This document shows positions 49,751-57,341 of a stretch of 64,000 nucleotides of DNA, in pieces. The notes below the pieces were generated by a model. That model saw only the letters and a program-made list of their open reading frames with translations, was not told the DNA's origin and did not search any database. Source of the stretch: Trichomonas vaginalis G3 (taxonomy: Eukaryota > Parabasalia > Trichomonadida > Trichomonadidae); the NCBI RefSeq assembly GCF_026262505.1, contig NC_067206.1, forward strand, positions 36,347,896-36,411,895, read 5' to 3'. Numbering within the stretch: position 1 is the stretch's first letter; the number at the start of each line of letters is the position of its first letter. The position numbers were made by a program, and so were the translations under genes.

Positions 49751-50334
49751 TTAAAATGGTATGCCATATAGCTTCTTGAATTTGTTAAGATGTATTTGAA
49801 CGTATTTTCCATCTGTATCTCTAGCGTTTACATGAGCATAGCCCGCCTTAGTAAAACATACTTGTAATTTCCTATAGTTTACGCCGGTATAAAAGTAGAA
49901 AGAGTCTTGTTCTTCGCTATAGTAGTAAAACTCAAACGTATGCTCGCCATAGTCTGTAATTTCAATTGCTTCATCTTCTAGTTCGTCGACAATTCGAATA
50001 CAATATCTCGAAATTTGCCTATGTTCTTATTGTTTTCAGAACAAGTGACCCAACGCAAGTTTTCAAGTCTATTGTCGTTTCTTATATGGTTTATATGGTC
50101 TACAAAAGGTAAATTGTTAGGGTTCGGTATAAAATGAGTTGCAATGACAACATGTTTAAAATAGTTTTTTCCACTCATCTTCATATTAGCATATCCGTCA
50201 TTTCGCTCCCATCCGCTTAAAACTCTTTTTGTCTTTTTGTTTCTGACTTCAAATGACTCACAACAGTGAATTTCATATTTCTCATCTAACAAACAAGTTT
50301 CCCAACGGTCTGTTCCAACAAACTCAGCGTACAT
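49751..50334 (-). CDS. HNH endonuclease (NUMOD4-HNH type) region, broken
   Basis: It starts at ATG 50334 with MYAEFVGTDRWETCLLDEKY (NUMOD4-like leader), then NMKMSGKNYFKHVVIATHFI and the HNH core FVDHINHIRNDNRLENLRWV, typical of homing-type endonucleases. A C-terminal domain with EITDYGEHTF and DTDGKYVQIHLNKF resembles the fragment at the left edge of this window. It does not read as one frame (about one break). Confidence 0.8.
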
Positions 50335-50381
50335 TTCAAATAAAATAAAAAAATGTTTTTTTAAAAATATTTTGTTTTAAA

Positions 50382-50462
50382 TGGTATGCCATTTCATATT
50401 TCTCATCTAACAAACAAGTTTCCCAACGGTCTTCTCCAACAACTCAGCGTACATTTCAAATA
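50382..50462 (-). other. Duplicated 5' fragment of the HNH gene
   Basis: About 80 bp repeating the first ~75 bp of the HNH gene and its upstream A/T stretch (TCATCTAACAAACAAGTTTC in both), placed just upstream of the gene. A fragment only. Confidence 0.75.
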
Positions 50463-50485
50463 AAAATAAAAAAATGTTTTTCTCT

Positions 50486-51073
50486 TTACTTTACGTAACC
50501 ACCTGCTACCAAAAGCCTTTGACGCCAACCCATACCAGCTAATGAAGGTTGGCTTGTTTTAGTAGTTTCCAAACTAAACTTTGGTTTTGGTTTATCTTCA
50601 GTTTTTTGTTTTTCTTCTTCTATCGGTTTTTCGTCACTTTTCGGTTCCTCTGACTTTACCTCACTTGCAGGTATGGTTGTGTCGTCAACATCTTCGTAAA
50701 TATCATATGCCATTTGTTTTTGTTTTCCTTTCAACTTTTTGTGTTTGTTGTAAAGTTTAGAATATTTCGACTCTAAGTCAATGAGATGTTCTATAATGAA
50801 CTGTTGGTCGGTGAAGTAAACTTTTCCATCTGTTGTCTCATAAACTCCTTCAGACTTCAATATTTTATTTGTGAGAGTCTGTTTCTTTTTTGAGATACTA
50901 GCCGTTCCATTTCTATGAAAAGTGACTTTATAGTTAGGGTTTGTATTTCCAGACCTGGCACTTTCTATTATTGAATTTTTCTCTTCATCTGTAAGTTCTT
51001 TGACAGGTTTTGACAATGGTTCTGAACTTTTTGTTTGTGGTGTCAAATCTACCGTTTCAACTTCTTCGGTCAT
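50486..51073 (-). CDS. Unrecognised element protein with charged linker
   Basis: 195 residues (MTEEVETVDLTPQTKSSEPL). Middle part TDGKVYFTDQQFIIEHLIDL with a short coiled coil; then Pro/Glu/Lys-rich linker (EEPKSDEKPIEEEKQKTEDK) and a basic end (MGWRQRLLVAGGYVK). The late GMG/AGG steps could be processing sites if a protease acts in trans, which is speculation. No family recognised. Confidence 0.5.
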   Translation of the reverse strand: MTEEVETVDLTPQTKSSEPLSKPVKELTDEEKNSIIESARSGNTNPNYKVTFHRNGTASISKKKQTLTNKILKSEGVYETTDGKVYFTDQQFIIEHLIDLESKYSKLYNKHKKLKGKQKQMAYDIYEDVDDTTIPASEVKSEEPKSDEKPIEEEKQKTEDKPKPKFSLETTKTSQPSLAGMGWRQRLLVAGGYVK

Positions 51074-51092
51074 TTCATCTCAGTAAAAAATT

Positions 51093-51245
51093 TTAGTTTG
51101 GTTTGTTTTCAACTGGTTGTTGAGGTTTTTTAAGTCGGTCTAAAACTTCCTGAGGTATAGGGAGGACTTGACAAACACGTGGTGTAACTGCTGGAAGTCG
51201 ACAAATCCATCTTGAACCCATTTGTCTCAATGCTGTATTGTTCAT
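51093..51245 (-). CDS. Very small element protein (50 residues)
   Basis: From ATG 51245: MNNTALRQMGSRWICRLPAV, ending KPQQPVENKPN. It is preceded by TTTTTTACTGAGATGA-type sequence, also present before the gene ending at 50486 and near its start, which supports it as a gene. No family recognised. Confidence 0.4.
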   Translation of the reverse strand: MNNTALRQMGSRWICRLPAVTPRVCQVLPIPQEVLDRLKKPQQPVENKPN

Positions 51246-51264
51246 TTCATCTCAGTAAAAAATT

Positions 51265-51666
51265 TTACATTCCCCACGTTTGAGGCGGTTGAGGTTGGTT
51301 ATTGTTTACCCACTGTTGTGCATGGTTATATCCTCTGTTAAAGAATCTTTCACCTTGGTCCATATAGTGTCCTGCTTGGTTATAGTAGTCATTTGCTTTG
51401 TTATAATAGTTTCCTGCTTGTCTGGAAACATTGTCCATCCATCCTTGAACTTTTCCTCTTGTTTCAGGATTTGGAATAAGATTTGCTGCATCTCGTGCTA
51501 CCTCCCAACCTTTCTGTACAGTTTGTATAATAGGTTGTGCTTTCTCTTTCAGTATACCTAATGTACTCAAAATCTTCCTTCCAATTCCAAATGCACCTCT
51601 GGCTAGTGTTCCCACTGCGGGTAAAAATCTAGATGCAACTCCTGCTAATGCGCCAAATAAACCCAT
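51265..51666 (-). CDS. Small MGLFG-starting amphipathic structural-type protein
   Basis: 133 residues: MGLFGALAGVASRFLPAVGT is a Gly-2-led amphipathic/hydrophobic N-terminus (possible myristoylation), then a helix and a Tyr/Asn/Gln-rich tail with repeats (NYYNKANDYYNQAGHYMDQG). The layout recalls membrane-lytic internal capsid proteins of adenovirus-like viruses (protein VI type), by style only. It sits divergently, 16 bp from the integrase start. Confidence 0.5.
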   Translation of the reverse strand: MGLFGALAGVASRFLPAVGTLARGAFGIGRKILSTLGILKEKAQPIIQTVQKGWEVARDAANLIPNPETRGKVQGWMDNVSRQAGNYYNKANDYYNQAGHYMDQGERFFNRGYNHAQQWVNNNQPQPPQTWGM

Positions 51667-51682
51667 TTCTTATGGGGTAAAA

Positions 51683-52474
51683 ATGACGAATCCAAACAAG
51701 GACCCGTATGTTTCTAAAGCAACAAAGAAAGCACTCATGGTAAAAATCTTTAGTTCAACACCAAATGCTTGGTTTATGGATATCTTGGAAAACATTCCGA
51801 GGTATAGAGAAGATGGACCACCATACTGGCTAATATTTGTCGGTCAAAACACAAGATACTGTGAAGCCATACCATTATGGTCCAAAAATATTTTAGATGT
51901 GAAAACTGCTTTGACAATATTCGTTGACAAATACCATCCAACAAAACTGACATCTGACTGTGAAAGTTCTTTCAAATCAGACGATATTAAAAACTATCTG
52001 CGTTCAAAAAATGTAAACCAATATTTCATTGTCGACCAAAACCATTCTGCTCTTGGTGTCATTGACAGTTGTATAAAAATCTTAAGAGACTTAAACCAAC
52101 CACAAGGTGGTGAAGCAAATGAAATGTCATATGACGACAAATACAGACATTTCTCCATGGCAAAGATGAGACAAGTTTTAAATATTTACAATACCCGTAA
52201 ACAAAAAGGTTTGGGAAACCACTCCCCCGAAGAAATGAAAAACAACCCCGACTTAGAGAAAGACTATATATTTAATAGTTTAGTCAAAAGAGACAAACAA
52301 GAAAGAATGCCAGGCTTCAAACTTAAGAAAGGCGACAAAGTAAAAATAGAAATACCTAAACGCGACCCATATGAAAATACTATTGACTATGACAACAATG
52401 GGAACTCGACAGGTACTCACGTTCGTGTTCGTAAAATAGAAGAAAGTATACAAGAGAATATTATGAAGTTTTAG
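51683..52474 (+). CDS. Maverick-type integrase (rve, DDE superfamily)
   Basis: 263 residues from ATG 51683. The rve core reads AWFMDILENIPRYREDGPPY then YWLIFVGQNTRYCEAIPLWS, LTSDCESSFKSDDIKNYL and HSALGVIDSCIKILRD, the retroviral-integrase-like fold used by Polintons for insertion. MRQVLNIYNTRKQKGLGNHS and FKLKKGDKVKIEI follow (C-terminal SH3-like part). Integrase-like sequence continues some way past the end given here, so the gene may not be whole (about one break). Confidence 0.8.
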   Translation: MTNPNKDPYVSKATKKALMVKIFSSTPNAWFMDILENIPRYREDGPPYWLIFVGQNTRYCEAIPLWSKNILDVKTALTIFVDKYHPTKLTSDCESSFKSDDIKNYLRSKNVNQYFIVDQNHSALGVIDSCIKILRDLNQPQGGEANEMSYDDKYRHFSMAKMRQVLNIYNTRKQKGLGNHSPEEMKNNPDLEKDYIFNSLVKRDKQERMPGFKLKKGDKVKIEIPKRDPYENTIDYDNNGNSTGTHVRVRKIEESIQENIMKF

Positions 52475-52689
52475 GCAAACATGGCAAAATGTACACACTG
52501 CAAGCAGAAGATAAAACTACTATTGTCAGACCTCGTTTCAAACTTGTCAAAGTTCAAGGTGGTATACTTTCAAAGACAGTTCCTAACAAATATAAGACAA
52601 CTCCTGACGAATATGCTAAAGAAGTTGAAAATGACGACTAAGCAATTCTATACCATGCGTAAACTGTCATGTAAGGTGGCATGTAGTCT

Positions 52690-53922
52690 TTACTTTGTCC
52701 CGTTGTTTGTGTATATCCTGTAACGCGATGTATGGTTTCCATCTCCCTGAGTGTCACTCCAGTAACAATTTATAGCAAACTGAACGTCGTCTTTAACATC
52801 ATATCCTTTACCTTTTTTCAAGGCGTGCCAATCCCAAAATTTATGCTTATGCCAACCTGCTTGAGATGTACTTAAATCTATGTAGTGACTGTGCGCAGGT
52901 AAGTTTTCACCTGAAATCGTTTTACTTCCACCTGTTTCCTTTGAAGAGTTTGCACAATACAAAAACCTGTCGACTATTTGAGTCCAAGTTCCGAGACCAA
53001 GTACTACTTCTGGTCTGGTAGAGTTCATTGACGTGTAAATAGAACCTATAGGATATAGTGTTTGAAGTATTTCTGTCTTTAACGTTTGAAGCTCTGTTTT
53101 GTCAGCTTTTTTATCTAACTCATCGTTAACATATGTTTTGTCAGCTTTTTTATCTAACTCATCGTTAACATATGTTTTGTCAGCTTTCTTATCATATAAA
53201 TCTTGAGCAGTGAATTTAACATTGTTTTCATCCTCCATGACATAGACATTTCTACATCTAGTGTATTTCATCGTCGTTATGTCTTCATCCGATGTTAAAC
53301 CTTGTGGAAAGTTAGGAGGTTTCCAATTTAATACATCCCCACCAGTTCCATCAGGTTCTTCAACCGTTCCTGCAATATTTTCTATACCAACAGTTGCGAA
53401 GAAATCGTGTGTATGTCCAACGTCACTTTTCTTGTTTAAGGTTTCTTGTAAGTTTGTAATATTTGCAATGGTATGTGTATGAGTCTTTTTAGAATATTCG
53501 TTTTCAGCTCTTGTCACTTCACTTGACATTTTATTGTCAACATATGTTTTGTCTGCTAGTTCAGGATGAGTATGTTCTTTCGTTGCATATGTTGCATCTG
53601 CTCTGTCATGTTCTTCTTGAACTTTTTCAATGACATACTCTTTGTCAGCTTTGTTGTCAACATCTGCTTTCAAAAGAAGTTCTTTTATAGGTTTCTCGTT
53701 TAAAGTTCCTTTTGTTGGATTTATACAAACAGTATGGTTCTTACTGTCTTGAAACAGAAACTCGTCTGTCAATGGGTTTATCGTCAGTTTTAAGTTTCCT
53801 TCTTTCAATGACTCAGATATCTTAGAATAGTTTGAAAAGTTTGTTGTGTTCTTATTTAGAGCTTGCACAATGAGTTGTCGGTTGTGTTGTATTTCTCTCA
53901 TAGACGCTGTTTCTTTCGACAT
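52690..53922 (-). CDS. Phage tail-fibre/collar-like protein
   Basis: 410 residues from ATG 53922. The N-part is helical (REIQHNRQLIVQALNKN); the middle has repeated short helices DKKADKTYVNDELDKKADKT and several HxH motifs (EHTHPEL, KTHTHTI, VGHTHDF). The C-terminal third, YPIGSIYTSMNSTRPEVVLG, LGTWTQIVDRFLYC and GGSKTISGENLPAHSHYI, closely follows the phage tail-collar/baseplate-type C-terminal domain. Such proteins form trimeric receptor-binding fibres. The frame is whole. Confidence 0.75.
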   Translation of the reverse strand: MSKETASMREIQHNRQLIVQALNKNTTNFSNYSKISESLKEGNLKLTINPLTDEFLFQDSKNHTVCINPTKGTLNEKPIKELLLKADVDNKADKEYVIEKVQEEHDRADATYATKEHTHPELADKTYVDNKMSSEVTRAENEYSKKTHTHTIANITNLQETLNKKSDVGHTHDFFATVGIENIAGTVEEPDGTGGDVLNWKPPNFPQGLTSDEDITTMKYTRCRNVYVMEDENNVKFTAQDLYDKKADKTYVNDELDKKADKTYVNDELDKKADKTELQTLKTEILQTLYPIGSIYTSMNSTRPEVVLGLGTWTQIVDRFLYCANSSKETGGSKTISGENLPAHSHYIDLSTSQAGWHKHKFWDWHALKKGKGYDVKDDVQFAINCYWSDTQGDGNHTSRYRIYTNNGTK

Positions 53923-53940
53923 TTTTATTCTAGATAAAAT

Positions 53941-54789
53941 ATGCTTTCAATAGAAAAAGAAAATTCAAGAGTTGCTACAACTAAACCATTAGATGAACTT
54001 TTTACTAATGTCGGTCAAAAGTTTGAGACAGAGACCGTAAAGCATGAAGGCTATCGTTTTGACTACCCACTTAGATGGTTAAGAGACCCATCCGTCACAA
54101 AAGCTATTGGCTTTCGTAGAATGAAGTTCATTTCAGAAGCCATACATGGTTTCCCATTTACGGTCGCTTTTGAAGTTCGATACTATAACAAAGAAAAACG
54201 TACGTATGAGAAATTTGAACAGGGAAAACTTTTACAAGTGAATTTGCTTGTAAACTTAGAAACAACTCTTCAAGCTTTTCAAGAAAAAATAAACGATATC
54301 TATCTCGAATATGCAAAACAGTACAACATTGACGAAGGAGAGTACCATCTCGATATTGTTTATGACAGGAAAAATGCAACTGTTAAAATCAATAGAATAG
54401 AAGACCTTGGAGAAGACGTTTATATTTCTACAAAATATAACAACTTGGCATGGTATAGATTTTTGAGGATGTTAAATCAGCCTGCAGCATATCCAGTACA
54501 CCCGAACTTTTATGAAGTCGAAAACCCTAATGGAACATATGAAAATGTTTTCGACTCAGATGCTATTATCGTTCATGCTTCATTTTCTGGCGCCCAAAAC
54601 TCTTTTTTATGCTTGGCAAATGACTTTTACGAAAAACCTACAAAGCTATATGAACCACCGAGTGGAAGTATTTCAGACTTTCAAGTATGGTTTACAACAG
54701 ATGGAAGAAAGAGAATAGTTCCATTATACCATGCGTTTTACTTAGAACTTAGTCTCATATACAACTACTATCGAACGGTAAAAATATAA
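53941..54789 (+). CDS. Jelly-roll-type structural protein candidate, paralogue B
   Basis: 282 residues from ATG 53941 (MLSIEKENSRVATTKPLDEL). Paralogous to 48854-49714 along its whole length, with conserved RFDYPLRWL, FSGAQNSFLCLANDFY and DFQVWFTTDGRKRIVPLYHA. It starts divergently, 18 bp from the fibre-like gene, which suits a shared virion role (vertex protein plus fibre), an inference. Confidence 0.5.
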   Translation: MLSIEKENSRVATTKPLDELFTNVGQKFETETVKHEGYRFDYPLRWLRDPSVTKAIGFRRMKFISEAIHGFPFTVAFEVRYYNKEKRTYEKFEQGKLLQVNLLVNLETTLQAFQEKINDIYLEYAKQYNIDEGEYHLDIVYDRKNATVKINRIEDLGEDVYISTKYNNLAWYRFLRMLNQPAAYPVHPNFYEVENPNGTYENVFDSDAIIVHASFSGAQNSFLCLANDFYEKPTKLYEPPSGSISDFQVWFTTDGRKRIVPLYHAFYLELSLIYNYYRTVKI

Positions 54790-54791
54790 TT

Positions 54792-55034
54792 TTAATACGG
54801 TTGAGGTGTTGGATTTGGTTGCCAACTTGACTGTGGTGCAGGTTCAGGCTGTTGTATAACAGGAGCTTGTTCTTCTGGTTCAGGGTCTTTAGGTATAATA
54901 CCAACGAACTGACCTACTCTTTTACCAATATTTTTGACTCCGTTCCAAATTCCTCTTCCTACGGTTTTTATTCCATTCCATATACCTCTTCCGACATTTC
55001 GAAAGAAGTTTCCAATACTACTGAAGAAACCCAT
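54792..55034 (-). CDS. Small MGFFSS-starting amphipathic protein
   Basis: 80 residues: MGFFSSIGNFFRNVGRGIWN then IKTVGRGIWNGVKNIGKRVG, two nearly identical 11-residue amphipathic units with Trp and Arg/Lys, then a Pro/Gln-rich tail. A cationic amphipathic helix of this sort would insert in membranes; Gly-2 could be myristoylated. Similar in style to 51265-51666. Confidence 0.5.
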   Translation of the reverse strand: MGFFSSIGNFFRNVGRGIWNGIKTVGRGIWNGVKNIGKRVGQFVGIIPKDPEPEEQAPVIQQPEPAPQSSWQPNPTPQPY

Positions 55035-55102
55035 TTTACTATATGTAAAAATCTAATGTCCGCCTAGTCTCTTACGTTTCCTGTTGAGTTCCATAGCATT
55101 CT

Positions 55103-55414
55103 TTAACTGGAGCTCATACATTCTGTTTCTCCTCTGGTAGAAACATACTCTGGGTCAACTCCTGTGTTCGCGTCATCTGCATAGAGTTGTTTATATCCCA
55201 CTTCAGGGTTTGTATAAAACTCTTTCCATCTCATATTTGCATACCATGGTGGCAAACCTAACGCAGCGTCATTTGACATGGCAGTTTGCATTTGTACATC
55301 TGTTGGCACTTGACCATAGTTTGCCATTGCAGTTTGTATTCTAACTTCATTTGGAATATTCTCTGGGTTTGGTTGTCCAGGTTGCTGTGCATTCGCTAAG
55401 TTCTGTGCGTCCAT
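55103..55414 (-). CDS. Small Gln/Asn-rich element protein
   Basis: 103 residues from ATG 55414 (MDAQNLANAQQPGQPNPENI). It has two similar units, NEVRIQTAMANYGQVPTDVQ and VQMQTAMSNDAALGLPPW, then WKEFYTNPEVGYKQLYADD. The end of the gene is uncertain; basic protein-like sequence (NRKRKRLGGH) lies just beyond and the gene may be broken. No family recognised. Confidence 0.4.
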   Translation of the reverse strand: MDAQNLANAQQPGQPNPENIPNEVRIQTAMANYGQVPTDVQMQTAMSNDAALGLPPWYANMRWKEFYTNPEVGYKQLYADDANTGVDPEYVSTRGETECMSSS

Positions 55415-55437
55415 TTAATATTAGATAAAAATATCTC

Positions 55438-55569
55438 TTACGAGTACATATGCTGAACATTTGCTGGCATTGGTTCATCTTCATATTCTCTATATCTTTC
55501 TGCCACGTCAAATAAGTAAATGACACAATGGAAAAAACCTAAAACAAGTAGTCCTATTTCAAACCACAT
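55438..55569 (-). CDS. Small single-pass membrane protein
   Basis: 43 residues from ATG 55569: MWFEIGLLVLGFFHCVIYLF is one membrane segment, followed by a charged tail (RYREYEDEPMPANVQHMYS). It overlaps the methyltransferase end by about 16 bp. Small membrane proteins are common in Polinton-like viruses. Too short for family assignment. Confidence 0.45.
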   Translation of the reverse strand: MWFEIGLLVLGFFHCVIYLFDVAERYREYEDEPMPANVQHMYS

Positions 55570-56372
55570 TTACTTACCAATAAAATTTCTTTGTTATGAC
55601 ACTTTTTCCGGTTTATAGGACCTCTCTCATATTCTATCTTGTCATATCTAAACTCATAGTCATGTATGTCCTCTAACCATCTCATAACGGTTTCCAAACC
55701 ACTTTTATCGGATGTAAAGTAAAAGCATGGATGGTTATGTACAACGTCTAAAGTTTCTAAAGAGTCTCTCAAAGTCCAGTCTACTTGGTATTGAAAATCA
55801 TATGTGTTATAGAACGGCGGGTCTACTATAAAGAAAACATTTTCCTTGTTTTTATATTTTTCATACAACTCTGTCCAATGACATCTCACAAACTCTATAC
55901 CCTCAGTATATTTTTCTATGTTCTCTTTGAAAACATTTGTATAGTTAAGATATAAAACTTTTGACATAAGTGTTTCAATGTCATGAACTCTTATAGAACC
56001 ACTATATAATAGTCTAGCAGATATACTATCCCAGTCTATATATTCTGCTTTTTTCAAAACCTCTCTCACAATATTTTTCTTATCTAATGGTATACGTTCC
56101 ATCTTACCTATAGGTATCTTTTCTTTTAACTCTTTCAATATGTTGTTTGTGTCTGGAATATGTTTGAGACGGTCCATATAGTTGTCGAAGTCATTGCATA
56201 TAATCTTTGAGTCTGGGAATATTATATGACATAAATGGGATATATAGAAACTTCCACCGAACAAATCTACAAATGTTAGACCATTCGGTAGTTTCTTAAG
56301 TTCTCTCAATATAATATCTTTACATCTACTCTTATTTCCAAAGAACGGTAACGGTGGTTTTGTAAAATTCAT
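55554..56372 (-). CDS. D12-class DNA N6-adenine methyltransferase
   Basis: 272 residues from ATG 56372. Motif PPLPFFGNKSR (6-16), AdoMet-binding FVDLFGGSF (34-42) and catalytic DPPF (184-187) are in the order of D12/Dam-type enzymes that methylate adenine N6 in DNA. The C-terminus ends KEILLVSKCGLK. T. vaginalis DNA is known to carry 6mA, and such genes are associated with its Mavericks. It could mark element DNA or its own promoters. The gene is nearest the right end of the element, and a fragment is copied at 32611-32690. Confidence 0.85.
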   Translation of the reverse strand: MNFTKPPLPFFGNKSRCKDIILRELKKLPNGLTFVDLFGGSFYISHLCHIIFPDSKIICNDFDNYMDRLKHIPDTNNILKELKEKIPIGKMERIPLDKKNIVREVLKKAEYIDWDSISARLLYSGSIRVHDIETLMSKVLYLNYTNVFKENIEKYTEGIEFVRCHWTELYEKYKNKENVFFIVDPPFYNTYDFQYQVDWTLRDSLETLDVVHNHPCFYFTSDKSGLETVMRWLEDIHDYEFRYDKIEYERGPINRKKCHNKEILLVSKCGLK

Positions 56373-56399
56373 TTATATATATATAAAAATGTTTTTTAC

Positions 56400-56790
56400 C
56401 TGAAAAGTGACAGAAAAGTGACAAAACATTTACGAAGAAGTCTTGACAAAACATTTTTACGAAGAAGTTTCGACAAAACATTTACGAAGAAATTCATGAA
56501 AATTCATGAAAATTCATGAGGTGAGAAAACAGGTGAGAAAACGGGTGACATCTCACCTCTTCACCTAAATTATATTTTTGGGTCATTTACGCTCATTACG
56601 ATGAAATCATGACAAAACATTTACGAAGAAGTCTTGACAAAACATTTACGAAGAAGTCTTGACAAAACATTTACGAAGAAGTCTTGACAAAACATTTACG
56701 AAGAAGTCTTGACAAAACATTTACGAAGAAGTCTTGACAAAACATTTACGAAGAAGTCTTGACAAAACATGAAAACATATATAATTTGTG
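56400..56790. repeat. Right subterminal repeat field
   Basis: About seven 25-bp units GACAAAACATTTACGAAGAA(GTCTT) at 56607-56770 and more degenerate ones at 56410-56500, in the orientation opposite to the left array at 32815-33025. One AGGTGA hairpin unit lies at about 56517-56570. Confidence 0.88.
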
Positions 56791-56895
56791 AAAAGCTCCT
56801 GGAAGACCCGTATATATAAGACCTTCATTATACTAAACATCTTCGGGGGCTAGAAGGCACGAAGTGCCTGGAAGCCATCCCCCAAGAAAAAAAAA

Positions 56896-56955
56896 CTTCA
56901 TTATACTCATTCATCCTCAGGGCTAGAAGGCACGAAGTGCCTGGAAGCCCCACTA

Positions 56956-57003
<48 letters not shown>
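56896..57003 (-). repeat. Right terminal inverted repeat, with a second internal copy
   Basis: 56896-56957 plus poly-T (56958-57003) is the inverted match of the left end. The terminal block (CTTCATTATACT... GGCTAGAAGGCACGAAGTGC) also occurs once more just inside, at about 56823-56873. It contains the palindrome AGGCACGAAGTGCCT. Confidence 0.88.
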
Positions 57004-57004
<1 letters not shown>

Positions 57005-57341
57005 ATTATGAGATCATTTTGGCAATTCTAAAACAAATTATAATTTTTTTAATTGATTATTTATTGAGGCTTTAACTAGCATACTATATAAAAACTAACT
57101 AAGTAACTTTTAAAAACATATTTAAAAAGTAAACAAACTAATTCTTATTCAATTAATAACAATTATCAAGAAATTTCTATGGTAATAAAGAGAAATTGTA
57201 TTCATAAATTGCTATACTATGATAGATAAATTGATGGTCATGTTTAAACATCTTTATTTCTCAATTCTGCAGCTCCATTTCAATATGGATTTAGTCACTT
57301 GGTGTATAAAATCAATGAATAGTATCTTAAATAAGAATACT
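57004..57341. other. Host flank right of the element
   Basis: AT-rich. The first 30 bp contain TTTTGGCAATTCT, the same motif as in the hairpin-rich stretch at 14540-15526. Nothing else recognised. Confidence 0.5.

Larger units (their letters stand above)
32511..57003. mobile_element. Maverick/Polinton-like element, about 24.5 kb
   Basis: It is bounded by inverted termini: a 37-nt poly-A followed by GGTAGTGGGGCTTCCAGGCA on the left, and the exact complement followed by poly-T on the right. Flanks repeat GATT(A), a possible 4-5-bp target duplication. Parts: capsid candidates, packaging ATPase, SF3 helicase region, rve integrase, HNH endonuclease, KilA-N-like genes, fibre-like protein, D12 methyltransferase and small structural-type proteins. 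Mavericks are known to make up a large share of the T. vaginalis genome. Most parts read whole; I estimate four to six breaks. The near-identical termini and open frames suggest a young copy. No PolB and no adenovirus-type protease were recognised, which is unusual for the family. Confidence 0.9.
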
